From positions 744,001-808,000 of the forward strand of contig CBDCDL010000001.1 in assembly GCA_965215345.1 (NCBI GenBank): a DNA stretch of 64,000 nucleotides, in the 5' to 3' direction. This document shows, piece after piece, positions 42,153 to 52,870 of this stretch. The notes under the pieces were generated by a model that saw only the letters and a list, made by a program, of their open reading frames with translations, did no database searches and was not told the DNA's origin. The translations under genes were made by a program, and so were the position numbers. Source of the DNA: CATQHW01 sp965215345 (GTDB taxonomy: Bacteria; Spirochaetota; Spirochaetia; SZUA-6; Bin103). The first letter of the stretch is position 1. Every line of letters begins with the position of its first letter.

Positions 42153-43217
42153 ATGAAGCGAGGGATGCTCTGTTCACGGGTTACGTGTGTCCTGGCGTTG
42201 GCGGCCGTGCTCCTCGCCGCGGCGTCAGGGGCCTGGTGTGACACCGATCTCATGGATCTGCGCAGCCGAACCGGCTCCACCCTGGAGTGGGATCCCTGGT
42301 CTCAGCGGGGCCTGCTGGTGAACCGTGGCACCACGGTCGCGTTCCGCGTGGGCCTGCCGTGGGCGGTGGTCGACTACGAGGACCGCCTGGACATCGGGCC
42401 GGTCACGCGGGCCGGCGCCTCGATCCGCTTCACCGACGAGGGCGCCGAGCTCATCGCCGCGCTCCTGGACCCGCCGCGTCCCGAGCGCCCCGGGCCGCAG
42501 GTGGCGGCCATCGTGATCGATCCCGGTCACGGCGGCAAGGACCCCGGCGCGGTCAGGGAGCACCGATTCGACGGCCGACGGGTCGTCATCCACGAAAAGG
42601 ACATCGCACTTGCCGTCGGCTTGCGGCTGTCTGCGATGCTTGCCGAGGAGTTGCCGTACATGCGGATCCTGATGACGCGCGATGAGGATTTCTTCGTCGA
42701 GCTCGAAGACCGCCCGGCGATGGCGAACGACGCCCTCGACGCACTCCCGGAGGCCGAGGACATCATCCTGTTCGTTTCCGTCCACGCGAACGCGGTCGCG
42801 TTCCGGACGGAACCCACCGGATTCGAGGTCTGGGTGCTGCCCAGGGAACACGAACGAACGGTTCTTCCCACCGGCTCGACGCCGAGCGGTGACAGCGCCG
42901 CACAGCCGATCTTCAACGCCATGCTGGACGAGCAGATCAGCCGCGAGAGCGTCGTGCTGGCGAACGAGATCCTGGACGGCCTCCAGGCCCACGTGGGAGA
43001 CCGGTCGCCGAACCGGGGCTTGCGGGAGGAGAAGTGGGCCGTGGTGCGCCGCGCGCGCATGCCGGCGGTGCTGGTGGAGGTCGGCTACCTGTCCAATCCG
43101 GTGGAGGCGCGCCGCATGCTGCAGCCGGCCTACTTGAACGATCTCGCGCGCGGCATCTACGATGGGGTCCGCGGATTCATCGAGTGGTTCGAGGCGACGC
43201 CGGAGCCGGCTCGGTAG
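42153..43217 (+). CDS. N-acetylmuramoyl-L-alanine amidase (Amidase_3)
   Basis: 354 residues, exported (MKRGMLCSRVTCVLALAAVL signal). Amidase_3 domain from about 125: zinc ligands His in IDPGHGGKDPG, Glu in IHEKDIAL and His in VSVHANA, catalytic Glu in LVEVGYLSN. It cleaves the amide between MurNAc and the stem peptide during cell separation. The 70-residue N-terminal region after the signal may be a degenerate AMIN-like domain. It is the first of a coupled three-gene set with the GerMN and DUF3604 genes. Confidence 0.9.
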   Translation: MKRGMLCSRVTCVLALAAVLLAAASGAWCDTDLMDLRSRTGSTLEWDPWSQRGLLVNRGTTVAFRVGLPWAVVDYEDRLDIGPVTRAGASIRFTDEGAELIAALLDPPRPERPGPQVAAIVIDPGHGGKDPGAVREHRFDGRRVVIHEKDIALAVGLRLSAMLAEELPYMRILMTRDEDFFVELEDRPAMANDALDALPEAEDIILFVSVHANAVAFRTEPTGFEVWVLPREHERTVLPTGSTPSGDSAAQPIFNAMLDEQISRESVVLANEILDGLQAHVGDRSPNRGLREEKWAVVRRARMPAVLVEVGYLSNPVEARRMLQPAYLNDLARGIYDGVRGFIEWFEATPEPAR

Positions 43218-43786
43218 ACGGAGCAGCGGGGCCGGCGGCCGGGCGGACGCCGGCACGATCGTCGGCAGCGAACCGGCTCCATCGATGGATTGCGCTGGGT
43301 GGCTTGGCCGTCACGTTCGCGGTGTCCGTCCTGCTGTTCGTCGGTGGGAAGCCTCCGGTCGCCCACGTGCTGTTCTTTGCCGGCCCGGGTGACGATCTGG
43401 CGGGGGAGGCCGGGCTGGTCGGCGAGGCCGGGCTGGTCGGCGAGACCAGGTACCTGCCTCGCCGTGCCGGCCGTCCGGAGCGGCTCCGGCTGCTGGTGGA
43501 CGAGCTGATCCTGGGTCCCCGCTTGCGGGATCATCGGGCGGTGCTGCCACGCTCCACCGAGGTGCGGTCCCTGACGCTCGGGACCGACACGCTGTACCTC
43601 GACCTGAGTGCCGCGGCGCTGCTCGACGAGCCGGGCGCCGCGTTGCAGGGCGTCGATCGGCTCCAGGCGCTGGCGTCCACGCTGCTGTTCAACATGCGCT
43701 GGCTGCGCCGGGTGTGGCTGTTCGTCGACGGGCAGATCCCGGACTACCGGGCTGCACGCGACGGTTGGGTGCGGGCGTGCTGCTGA
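43184..43786 (+). CDS. GerMN-domain membrane protein
   Basis: 200 residues: short basic N-terminus, one membrane anchor (IALGGLAVTFAVSVLLFVGG, about 32-51) and a C-terminal GerMN (sporulation/germination-type) domain with VRSLTLGTDTLYLDLS and LFNMRWLRRVWLFVDG. GerMN domains occur beside amidases in many non-spore-forming bacteria and probably act in envelope remodelling. An in-frame 18-nt repeat (43406-43441) doubles EAGLVG. The start at GTG 43184, inside the amidase gene, is tentative; the overlap is 34 bases. Confidence 0.75.
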   Translation: MVRGDAGAGSVDGAAGPAAGRTPARSSAANRLHRWIALGGLAVTFAVSVLLFVGGKPPVAHVLFFAGPGDDLAGEAGLVGEAGLVGETRYLPRRAGRPERLRLLVDELILGPRLRDHRAVLPRSTEVRSLTLGTDTLYLDLSAAALLDEPGAALQGVDRLQALASTLLFNMRWLRRVWLFVDGQIPDYRAARDGWVRACC

Positions 43787-45996
43787 GCAGCGGGCAGCCG
43801 GGCGCGTACGTCGTCCATCATGAGCCCGAGCTGACCGCCGCCGCGCGGGAACGAGCCGTCGGCCGCGCGCGGCTGCGGTGCCCGACGCCGGTGACGGCCG
43901 GGGCTCCGATCACGGCGGAATTCGAGATCACGGTCGGTGAGCGCGGGCTGACTGCCGGCGGCAGGATCGCGATCGCGTGGCGCTGGCCGCTCGATTTCGG
44001 CGATCTCCAGGTGACCGAACCGCGGGCTCCGGATCACCTGAGCGCCCGCGTTGCCACCCCCGGAGCGGACGTGCGGGTCAAGGCCCGGTATCACGGAGTG
44101 AGCAGCTTCAATCCGTGGAACCACGCCGTCGAGGTGACCGTATGCAGCGGCTCGCTGCCTTCGCACGGCACGGTGCTGGTGACCTGCTCGCGGTGGCAGG
44201 CTCCCACGTGCGCGACGGTGGCCGCTCGCTTTCTGGTCGCGGCGCAGGACGAGACCGGCGACGACTGGCGCCAGATGGTCGACCCGGCCCCCATCGGCGT
44301 GCGTCCGGGCCCGCTCGCCATGCTCGGCGTGGTCGTCCCGTCCGACGCTGTCGTCGGCCGGGAGACACGGGCCGTCGTTCGAGCCACCGACCGCTTCGGC
44401 AACCCGACCGCGCTTCCGGAGCCGCCGCGGCTCGCGGTATGCGACGGAGGGCCTGCGGCGCGCATCGGTCCGGCCTGGCCGACCGCGCTCGCCGGCGCGT
44501 GGCACGTGCCCGTCCACTTCGGCGATGCCGGCCGCGCCGTGCTGCGCGCCCGCGCAGGCGATCTCGGCGCGGTGGCCAATCCGATCCACGTGCATGCCGC
44601 CGCGCCGCCGCAGCGGCTGCTGTGGGGGGACCTGCATGCCGGCCAGGGCGACACCGGCTGCGGCCTCGACTCCCTCGACCACCACTTCGCGTTCGCCCGC
44701 GACGTGGCCGGTCTGCAGTTCGCTTCTCAGCAGGCAAACGACCACTACGTGACCGCCGAACGCTGGCAGGAGGTGCAGCGGGTCACGCGACGCTGGCATG
44801 ACGACGGACGCTTCGTGGCGTTCCTGGGCTGCGAGTGGAGCGCCCTGACCGCCGACGGCGGCGACCGCAACCTGGTCTTCCGCGGCGGGAGCGCCGCATT
44901 GCCACGCTCGGGGCGGTTCTTCGGCGACTGGCCGGCCGACCCGACGCCGGACGCCGTGCGGGCGGAGGACCTGCATCGGCGGCTCGCCGGCAGCGAGGTG
45001 CTCCTCAACCTCCACGCCGGTGGCCGTCCGACCGATCTTTCGCGGCACGCGCCGGAGCTGGAACCGCTGTTCGAGGTCCACTCCACGCACGGGACCTCCG
45101 ACTGGTTCGTGCTGGAGGCGATCAGGCGAGGGTACAAGGTCGGCGTGACCGCCGGCACCGACGGGGTGATGGGCCGCCCCGGCGCCTGTCACCCCGGGCG
45201 GCGATTGGCGCGCAACTGCAGGGGCGGCGTGACCGGTCTGTATGCCCCGGCAGCGACGCGCCGGGCGATCTGGGAGGCGTTTCAGGCGCGGCGCTGCTAC
45301 GGCACCACCGGTGAGCGGATCCGGCTGTGGGTGGAGATCGGCCGCGTCCCGATGGGCGGCGAGTGTGAACTCCCGGCCGGGGAGCCGGTGGTCGTCAAGG
45401 CGGAGGTCGATGGAACGGCTGCGATCGAGATGATCGAATTGCTGCGGGGCACGGAGGTCGTGGCCACCGCGCGGGTGGCAGCGTTCGATCATGGGCGCCT
45501 GCGACTCCTGTGGGGCGGCACGCGGGCGTACGGCACCGCCCGCGATCAGCGCGTCGTCTGGGACGGCGGACTGATCGTGGAAGGCGCCGAGATCGAGCGG
45601 GCCGAGCAGCTTCGGTTCGAGAGCCCGCACGATCGCCTGCAGCGGGAGAGCGGCGCTCTGCGCTGGCGGTCCGCGACCGCCGGCGGGCACGCCGGCGTGA
45701 TCCTGTCGCTGTGCGGCGGGCCTGCCCGGTGCCGTTTCGAGAGCGATCCGGCGACGTTCGGCTTCGCGGCCGACGCGGTGCTGGCAAGCCCGGCGCGGGT
45801 GCCGGCGGGCGGAGCCGGCTGCCAAGTCGAGGCAGGACCTGCGCCCGCCGCCGACGGCCCGGCGGCGGCGCAGGTCGCGCTGACCGATGACGGCCCTGCG
45901 CCCACGGCGTCGCCGGTGCCGTACTGGGTGCGTGTCACGCAGGTGGACCGCTCGCGCGCCTGGAGCAGCCCGATCACGGTAACCCGCACGGCGTAG
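43777..45996 (+). CDS. DUF3604-family (CehA/McbA-like, PHP-type) metallohydrolase
   Basis: 739 residues, no signal peptide. N-terminal beta-sandwich region (about 1-280), then a PHP-like metal-dependent domain starting WGDLHAGQGDTGCG with further ligands in HHFAFARD, ANDHYVTAERW, AFLGCEWSA, LLNLHAGGRP and EVHSTHGTSD, as in DUF3604 proteins. Related enzymes hydrolyse esters/phosphoesters, but substrate specificity is not predictable. GTG start overlaps the GerMN gene by 10 bases. Confidence 0.8.
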   Translation: MLLSSGQPGAYVVHHEPELTAAARERAVGRARLRCPTPVTAGAPITAEFEITVGERGLTAGGRIAIAWRWPLDFGDLQVTEPRAPDHLSARVATPGADVRVKARYHGVSSFNPWNHAVEVTVCSGSLPSHGTVLVTCSRWQAPTCATVAARFLVAAQDETGDDWRQMVDPAPIGVRPGPLAMLGVVVPSDAVVGRETRAVVRATDRFGNPTALPEPPRLAVCDGGPAARIGPAWPTALAGAWHVPVHFGDAGRAVLRARAGDLGAVANPIHVHAAAPPQRLLWGDLHAGQGDTGCGLDSLDHHFAFARDVAGLQFASQQANDHYVTAERWQEVQRVTRRWHDDGRFVAFLGCEWSALTADGGDRNLVFRGGSAALPRSGRFFGDWPADPTPDAVRAEDLHRRLAGSEVLLNLHAGGRPTDLSRHAPELEPLFEVHSTHGTSDWFVLEAIRRGYKVGVTAGTDGVMGRPGACHPGRRLARNCRGGVTGLYAPAATRRAIWEAFQARRCYGTTGERIRLWVEIGRVPMGGECELPAGEPVVVKAEVDGTAAIEMIELLRGTEVVATARVAAFDHGRLRLLWGGTRAYGTARDQRVVWDGGLIVEGAEIERAEQLRFESPHDRLQRESGALRWRSATAGGHAGVILSLCGGPARCRFESDPATFGFAADAVLASPARVPAGGAGCQVEAGPAPAADGPAAAQVALTDDGPAPTASPVPYWVRVTQVDRSRAWSSPITVTRTA

Positions 45997-46000
45997 CGCG

Positions 46001-46564
46001 CTACCTGAGAGGAACCTGCCTGCCGAGTTCCGCCACCCACCGCGACGTGCGCACGAAGCGCTGCGCGAACGCGCCGAGCAGCGCCGAAGAGACCGTGCCG
46101 ATGGCGAAGAAGGCCGGCGCGATCAGCCACGCGGTCGGCCCGAAGGCCACGTAGCGGGCGGCGGCGACCTGCGCCGCGTTGCTGGCCAGCCCGCCAAGCA
46201 CGCTGACCCCGATCAGCGACAGCGGCCCCCCCAGCGCCCGCCAGGCGATCAGCATGACGGTCGCGCTGGCGATCGAGCCGGCCGCGGAGAACAGCACCAC
46301 GTAGGAAAACAGCGTCCCCTGCACGAAGCCCTGCCCGATGATCTTCAGCGCCACCACCAGCATCACCGACCGCGTGTCCAGGCGCGCGATGGCGATCAGG
46401 ACCGGCAGGTTGGCCAGGCCGAGCCGCACGAACGGGACCGGCTTGGGGATCGCGAACTCGACGGACGCCAGGAACAGCGCCGTCGCCGCCAGCAGGGCGA
46501 CCGTGTCGCGGTCCGCCCGGTGACGGGGCGGGCCGGATCGGGACAGGTCAGTAGCTGCGCGCAT
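46001..46564 (-). CDS. Gx transporter family / heptaprenyl-diphosphate-synthase-component-I-like membrane protein
   Basis: 187 residues with about five hydrophobic segments. FVRLGLANLPVLIAIARLD and VALKIIGQGFVQGTLFSY are the family hallmarks (ECF S-component-like fold). The Gx family is usually encoded with a NusG-domain-II protein, as here (17-base overlap), in spirochaetes and Firmicutes. Substrate unknown. ATG 46564 is chosen because it precedes a short basic leader to the first membrane helix. Confidence 0.8.
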   Translation of the reverse strand: MRAATDLSRSGPPRHRADRDTVALLAATALFLASVEFAIPKPVPFVRLGLANLPVLIAIARLDTRSVMLVVALKIIGQGFVQGTLFSYVVLFSAAGSIASATVMLIAWRALGGPLSLIGVSVLGGLASNAAQVAAARYVAFGPTAWLIAPAFFAIGTVSSALLGAFAQRFVRTSRWVAELGRQVPLR

Positions 46565-46907
46565 CGACGTCGGTCCGGCCTCCGGACTCGATCGACACGA
46601 ACACGCGATTGGGCAGGCACGCGATCCAGCGTCCCGCGCGTTCGACATGGCCGGTGCGGACGCAGATCTGGTTGTCGCACGGCGAGGAGACCACGCGGGC
46701 GCTGCCGTCGACGATCTCGACGACGGTCTGTCCGATCGGTCCGCGGGCGGCGATCGTCTCCTCCACCGAGGAGGCGAACAGGTACTCGACGTCCGGAGCG
46801 GTGATCAGCACCGTGGTCCGTCCGCCGGCGCCGCCGTAGACCGCCGTCGAGATCGCGACCACGAGCGCCGCGGCGATCAGCAACGTCACGTAGTCGAGCG
46901 GCTTCAC
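46548..46907 (-). CDS. NusG domain II-containing exported protein
   Basis: 119 residues: N-terminal membrane anchor (VTLLIAAALVVAISTAVYG) and a NusG_II domain with the typical CDNQICVRTGH Cys pair and RAGRWIACLPNRVFVSI. It is a partner of the Gx transporter. Start GTG 46907 (VKPLDYVTLL). It lies 31 bases after metK in the opposite order of transcription, i.e. metK is downstream. Confidence 0.83.
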   Translation of the reverse strand: MKPLDYVTLLIAAALVVAISTAVYGGAGGRTTVLITAPDVEYLFASSVEETIAARGPIGQTVVEIVDGSARVVSSPCDNQICVRTGHVERAGRWIACLPNRVFVSIESGGRTDVDARSY

Positions 46908-46938
46908 CGGCCGACCCGCACCGCTGCCGGGGGCGCGT

Positions 46939-48093
<1,155 letters not shown>

Positions 48094-48202
48094 CTCGGAA
48101 CGCGCCGGAACGTAGCAGAGCCCGCATCGACGGTCAAATGCGCCGAGACGCTCCAGCGTCTGGACGCGGGCGCCGCGTTCCCCGCACAGTCCCGTCCCGG
48201 TC

Positions 48203-51200
48203 ATGAGCGATCCACTGGGCACGGCGCTGGCGGCGGTCACCTCGTGCGCGGCCCGAATGGAGTCCGTACGGGAGTTGCTGCGTGCGTACACCGACGGCGA
48301 CCTGCCGGCCACGGTGCAGGGGCCGCAGGGCTCGTTCCTGTCGGTGCTGATCGCGCTGCTGGCCGAAGCGGCGGACGACGCCCCCGGCGGGTCGACTCTG
48401 GTGGTCACGCCCACCGAGCAGGAGGCCGAGCTGGTGGCGGACGACCTGCGCCTGTTCGCCAGCCTGCCGGTGATCGAGCTGCCGTGGTGGGGGACGCTGC
48501 CATACGCCCGGCAGGCCCCGTTGCCGGCCGTGTTCGGCCGCCGCGCGGATGCGCTGGTCCGTCTGGCGAGCGGCGAGCGGTGCCTGGCCGTGGCGCCTCT
48601 TCGGGCTCTGCTGACGCCGACGCCCGAGCCTTCGCACCTGCTCGCTCACACCATCCGGTTCCGGACCGGCCATGAGATCGACCCGGTCCGCACCGCGGAG
48701 ACCCTGGCGGCCGTCGGCTACCTGCGCGTGCCGCGCGTGACCGTGCATGGCGAGTTCTCCGTCAAGGGTGAGGTGATCGACGTCTTTCCCTTCGCGCTCG
48801 ACGCCGCCGTGCGCGTGGTCCTGGACTTCGACCACGTGGCCGAGATCCGGCACTTCGATCCGCTCACCCAGGGCTCCATCGGCCACGCGGATCGCGTGGT
48901 CGTCGCTCCGGCCCGCGAGGTGACGCTGCACGCCGATCTGCTCGGGCAGCTCCGCGACACGCTCGCTGGCGAGCAGCTCCCCGATCCGTTCCTCGCAGAG
49001 CTGCTCGACACGCTGCAGCGCGACCCGCAGCACGCCGGCGTGGAGCAGTACTACCCGCTGTGCTTTGCCGAGCGACACTCCGTGGTGGAGCTGCTCGGCG
49101 ACGGCGGCACCCTGGTGCTGGCCGACGGCGAGCGGCTGCGAGCCGGTTTCCAGGCGCTGCGCCGCGAGGTCCACGAGCTGTACCGGCGGGCGCAACGCGA
49201 CGGCGCCTTCGGCCCACGCCCCAAGTCCGTGCTGCTCGACTACGCCCGCGTCGCCGAGCGGCACGCACGGCGCGTCACGGTCGCGTCGCTGCAGCGCACC
49301 GCTCCGTCCGAGCGTGCCCGTCTGAGCGGAGCGCAGGCGCTGGAAGCGCCGGATCCCGAGCCGCGCCTCGACCTTCCGTGCGACCCGCCGCGGTCCTTCT
49401 TCGGCAACATTCCCTACTTCCGGGAACAGCTCGCGGCGCTCATGGACTCCGGCTACCGGGTGTTCGTCTTCGCGGTCTACGACTTCCAGGCGGCGCGCAT
49501 CCGCGCGATGGTCGACACCGCCGACGGCAACGGCGGGGAGATCACCATCCTCCCGTACAGCATCTCGGCCGGCTTCGCCCTGCCCGACTGCCGGGTGATC
49601 TTCATCCAGGAGAACGAGATCTTCGGCCGCAAGCGCCGGCTGCCGCAGACCGTGGCGCGCAGCACGCAGAGCGCCGCGATCGACTCGTTCGTCGACCTCG
49701 GTCCGGGCGATCACGTCGTCCACGTCAACTACGGCATCGGCCTGTACCACGGCATCTCGCGCATGACCGCGGCCGGCAACGAACGCGACTACATGGAGAT
49801 CGAGTACGCCGGCGAAGAACGCATCTACGTGCCGATCGAGCAGGTCAACCTCGTGCAGCGCTACATCGGCCGCGACGGCTTCAAGCCCAGGCTGGACAAG
49901 ATCGGCGGTCGCGCCTGGGAGAACCGCAAGCAGCGGGTGCGCCAGTCGGTCGAGGAGATGGCCGAACGGCTGGTGCGGCTCTACTCGCGGCGGCGCGCTC
50001 AGCAGGGGTTCGCGTTTCCGGCCGACAGCGACTGGCACGACCGGTTCGACGCCGCCTTCGAATACCAGGAGACCGAGGACCAGGTCCGCTGCATCGAGGC
50101 GGTAAAGACGGACATGGAGGACGCCGCCCCGATGGACCGGTTGGTGTGCGGGGACGTCGGCTTCGGGAAGACGGAGGTCGGCCTGCGCGCGGCGTTCAAG
50201 GCGGTCATGGGCGGCAAGCAGGTGGCGCTGCTGGCGCCCACCACCATCCTGGCCGAGCAGCATTACGACACCTTCACCGACCGCTTCGCGCCGTTTCCGG
50301 TGGGGGTGGAAATGCTGTCGCGGTTCCGCAGCAAGGCGGATCAGAAACGGGTGATAGACGGCCTGAAGGCGGGGCAGGTGGACATCGTCGTCGGCACGCA
50401 CCGGCTCGTGCAGCGCGACGTGAGCTTCAAGAACCTCGGCCTGCTGATCGTCGACGAGGAGCAACGCTTCGGGGTCAAGCACAAGGAGCGGCTCAAGGAG
50501 CTGAAGACCTCCGTGGACTGCCTGACGCTCACGGCGACGCCCATCCCGCGCACGCTGCACATGTCGCTGGCCAGAATCCGCGACATGTCGATCATCAACA
50601 CGGCGCCGCAGAACCGCCTGCCGGTAGAGACCTTCATCGAGGAGTTCGACGAGTTGCTGGTCTCGGAGGCGATCCGCAAGGAGGTCGCCCGCGGCGGGCA
50701 GGTCTTCTACCTGCACAACCGGGTGCGCACCATCCGCGAAGTGCTGGTCTACCTGCAGCGGCTGCTGCCGGGCGTGTCGTTCGCCTACGCGCACGGGCAG
50801 ATGGACGAGGACGAGCTGGAGCAGGTGATGCGCCGCTTCATCGGCCACGAGTTCGACGTGCTGGTGTCCACCTCGATCATCGAGAACGGCCTGGACATTC
50901 CCAACGTGAACACGATCATCATCGACCGTGCCGACATGTTCGGCATCGCCCAGCTCTATCAGTTGCGCGGGCGGGTCGGGAGGTCCGACCGCCCCGCGTA
51001 CGCCTATCTGTTCTATCCGCGCGACCGCGCGCTGTCGGAGCTGGCGATGAAGCGGCTCAAGGTGATATCCGACTTCACCGACCTGGGATCCGGCTTCAAG
51101 GTGGCGCTGAAGGACATGGAGGTGCGCGGCGCCGGCAACCTGCTCGGCGCCGAGCAGTCGGGCGAGATTCTGGCCGTCGGCTACGACATGTACGTACGTC

Positions 51201-51691
51201 TGCTCGACGACGCGATCGCGACGGTGCGCGGCGATGGCGAGGTCGAGGTGCCGGACGTCTACCTGGAGCTCGAATACGCAGGCTTCATTCCCGACGACTA
51301 CGTCAGCGAACCGATGGAGAAGATGGAGATCTACAAGAAGGTGGCGGCCGTCGGTGACCAGAACGAGCTGGCGCGGCTGCACGCCGAGATCGAGGACCGC
51401 TTCGGTCCGGCGCCGGACGCGGTGCTGAGCATGTTGGCGATCGCGGAGATCCGCGTGGCATGCCGGCGGCTGGCCATCTCGTCGTTGAAGGAGCGCCAGG
51501 GCGTGGTCACGATCGAGTTCGCCCGCATCGGCCACGTCTCCGCGGAGCGGGTGGTGCGCCTGATCGGCGAGAGCGGCGGCGCCGTGATGCTGGACAAGGA
51601 CCGTCCCAACTGCCTGCTGCTGAAGACCGGCGGCATCGACCTGCGCGAAAAGTCGGAGTTCATCAGCGAGAAGCTGAACGCCCTCGCCTGA
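48203..51691 (+). CDS. mfd: Transcription-repair coupling factor
   Basis: 1162 residues, full length. N-terminal UvrB-homology modules (EAELVADDLRLFASLPVIELPWW, VTVHGEFSVKGEVIDVFP), RNA-polymerase-interacting domain (near 495-560; DHVVHVNYGIGLYHGI), SF2 helicase with Walker A CGDVGFGKTEVGLRAAF, DEEQRFGV, TATPIPRTL and QLRGRVGRSDRPAYAY, and C-terminal TRCF domain. It removes stalled polymerase and recruits UvrA. Confidence 0.97.
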   Translation: MSDPLGTALAAVTSCAARMESVRELLRAYTDGDLPATVQGPQGSFLSVLIALLAEAADDAPGGSTLVVTPTEQEAELVADDLRLFASLPVIELPWWGTLPYARQAPLPAVFGRRADALVRLASGERCLAVAPLRALLTPTPEPSHLLAHTIRFRTGHEIDPVRTAETLAAVGYLRVPRVTVHGEFSVKGEVIDVFPFALDAAVRVVLDFDHVAEIRHFDPLTQGSIGHADRVVVAPAREVTLHADLLGQLRDTLAGEQLPDPFLAELLDTLQRDPQHAGVEQYYPLCFAERHSVVELLGDGGTLVLADGERLRAGFQALRREVHELYRRAQRDGAFGPRPKSVLLDYARVAERHARRVTVASLQRTAPSERARLSGAQALEAPDPEPRLDLPCDPPRSFFGNIPYFREQLAALMDSGYRVFVFAVYDFQAARIRAMVDTADGNGGEITILPYSISAGFALPDCRVIFIQENEIFGRKRRLPQTVARSTQSAAIDSFVDLGPGDHVVHVNYGIGLYHGISRMTAAGNERDYMEIEYAGEERIYVPIEQVNLVQRYIGRDGFKPRLDKIGGRAWENRKQRVRQSVEEMAERLVRLYSRRRAQQGFAFPADSDWHDRFDAAFEYQETEDQVRCIEAVKTDMEDAAPMDRLVCGDVGFGKTEVGLRAAFKAVMGGKQVALLAPTTILAEQHYDTFTDRFAPFPVGVEMLSRFRSKADQKRVIDGLKAGQVDIVVGTHRLVQRDVSFKNLGLLIVDEEQRFGVKHKERLKELKTSVDCLTLTATPIPRTLHMSLARIRDMSIINTAPQNRLPVETFIEEFDELLVSEAIRKEVARGGQVFYLHNRVRTIREVLVYLQRLLPGVSFAYAHGQMDEDELEQVMRRFIGHEFDVLVSTSIIENGLDIPNVNTIIIDRADMFGIAQLYQLRGRVGRSDRPAYAYLFYPRDRALSELAMKRLKVISDFTDLGSGFKVALKDMEVRGAGNLLGAEQSGEILAVGYDMYVRLLDDAIATVRGDGEVEVPDVYLELEYAGFIPDDYVSEPMEKMEIYKKVAAVGDQNELARLHAEIEDRFGPAPDAVLSMLAIAEIRVACRRLAISSLKERQGVVTIEFARIGHVSAERVVRLIGESGGAVMLDKDRPNCLLLKTGGIDLREKSEFISEKLNALA

Positions 51692-51721
51692 TCGACCGCC
51701 CCGTTGCTACGCTTGGAGACG

Positions 51722-52333
51722 ATGCCGACCCGAGTGTCTGCCGCCGCCGACCTGGAGCGAGAGTTGCTCACCGCCGAGGACTTCCTGGAGTGGCTGGAGC
51801 CGGGACGTACCGCCGACCTGATCGATGGAGAGGTCTTCATGCACTCACCGGTGTCCATCCGCCACGCCAGGCTGCTCAACTTCCTCGACCGCCTGCTCGG
51901 CACGTACGTCGACCGGCGCCGGCTCGGCGAGCTGTTCCGCGAGGAAGTGGCCGTCCGCTTGAGCGCCAGGAACGCCTTTCAGCCCGACTTGGCGTTCTAC
52001 CGTGCCGAACGGCGGCGCCTCATCCAGGAGAATCACATCGAGGGTCCGCCCGATCTGGTTGTGGAGGTGCTGAGCCCGCGTACCGCCGACCGCGACATCG
52101 GCCCGAAGTTCGCGGAGTACGAGCAGCACGGGGTGATCGAATACTGGGTGCTGGACCCGGAGACGCTCGCCCATCGCTTCTACCGCCGGGACGGCGAGCT
52201 GCTGGTCGAGTACGCCGAGGGAGCGGCGAAGATCGAGTCGCGTGCGGTGCCCGGATTCTTCGTCATGCGCGACTGGCTCGACCCGGGCCGTACGCCGCGG
52301 ATCACCGAATCGCTCGCGCTGATCGAAGCGTAG
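51722..52333 (+). CDS. Uma2-family (DUF820) nuclease-like protein
   Basis: 203 residues with a PD-(D/E)XK-type Uma2 fold: IDGEVFMHSPVSIRHAR, FQPDLAFY, PPDLVVEVLSPRTADRDIG and YEQHGVIEYWVLDPE contain the conserved Glu/Asp and Lys positions. The family is abundant in Cyanobacteria and symbionts, with no established role. ATG 51722 is preferred over TTG 51704 because a GGAGA lies just upstream. Confidence 0.85.
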   Translation: MPTRVSAAADLERELLTAEDFLEWLEPGRTADLIDGEVFMHSPVSIRHARLLNFLDRLLGTYVDRRRLGELFREEVAVRLSARNAFQPDLAFYRAERRRLIQENHIEGPPDLVVEVLSPRTADRDIGPKFAEYEQHGVIEYWVLDPETLAHRFYRRDGELLVEYAEGAAKIESRAVPGFFVMRDWLDPGRTPRITESLALIEA

Positions 52334-52397
52334 GCCGTTCAAGGCAGCTCATCGAGGACTTGTAGGCAAAGGGGGCGGCCCCAGTCCCTTGCGGAAC

Positions 52398-52729
52398 CTA
52401 TGCGGGTTGCGGCAACGGTTCCAGGGACTCGATCGCTGCGGCCCGTTCGGGTGTCGTCGCATGCCAGAGATCCCAGTCCTGCTGCAGGCCGAGCCAGAAG
52501 TCGGCGCTCATGCCGGTGACCCGCGCCAGACGAAGTGCCGTATCCGGCGTGACTCCCCGCTTGCACCGGACGATGCCATTGAGCCGTGCATGGGAGACGT
52601 CGGTGCGTCGGGCAACGCGGATTGCGACATTCCGAGAGGTTTCAGGAACTCCTCAAGCAGCATCTCTCCAGGATGGGTGGGCGGCTCAAACCGCGGCAAG
52701 CGCCGTCCGACGATGCCGAAGACATCCAT
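52398..52729 (-). pseudogene. higA: HigA-like XRE antitoxin, frameshifted
   Basis: The first half reads HPGEMLLEEFLKPLGMSQSAL in one frame. The rest, RRTDVSHARLNGIVRCKRG then TPDTALRLARVTGMSADFWL and LQQDWDLW, is in another frame ending at TAG 52398. Together they make a complete HigA/VapI-type antitoxin of ~105 residues. A single missing base near 52612 explains the break. No intact HigB toxin is visible beside it. It could be a solitary regulator or a decayed module. Confidence 0.8.
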
Positions 52730-52837
52730 CCTGGCCTGGTCAGGGAGCGACCGGTTCACGGGATCGAAGGGTACGAGATCAGTCCGCTGCCGAGCAAACC
52801 GGTCGCTGGCGCGACCCGCCGCGCTTCGGACTGGCTA

Positions 52838-52853
52838 TTTATCAAATGATAAA
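52838..52853. promoter_or_regulatory. Operator candidate upstream of XRE-helicase gene
   Basis: TTTATCA-AA-TGATAAA is a perfect 7+7 palindrome in the only AT-rich patch between the two divergent XRE-containing genes, 18 bases before the helicase start. It is a plausible binding site for the helix-turn-helix fused to the helicase or for the HigA-like protein. Confidence 0.5.
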
Positions 52854-52870
52854 GTATCTTTTACAAACTT

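Noticed and set aside
48134..51535. 1133-codon open frame antisense to mfd
   Set aside because: Third-position G+C bias keeps antisense frames open in this DNA; the product is Arg/His/Gln/Val-rich low-complexity and mfd is certain.
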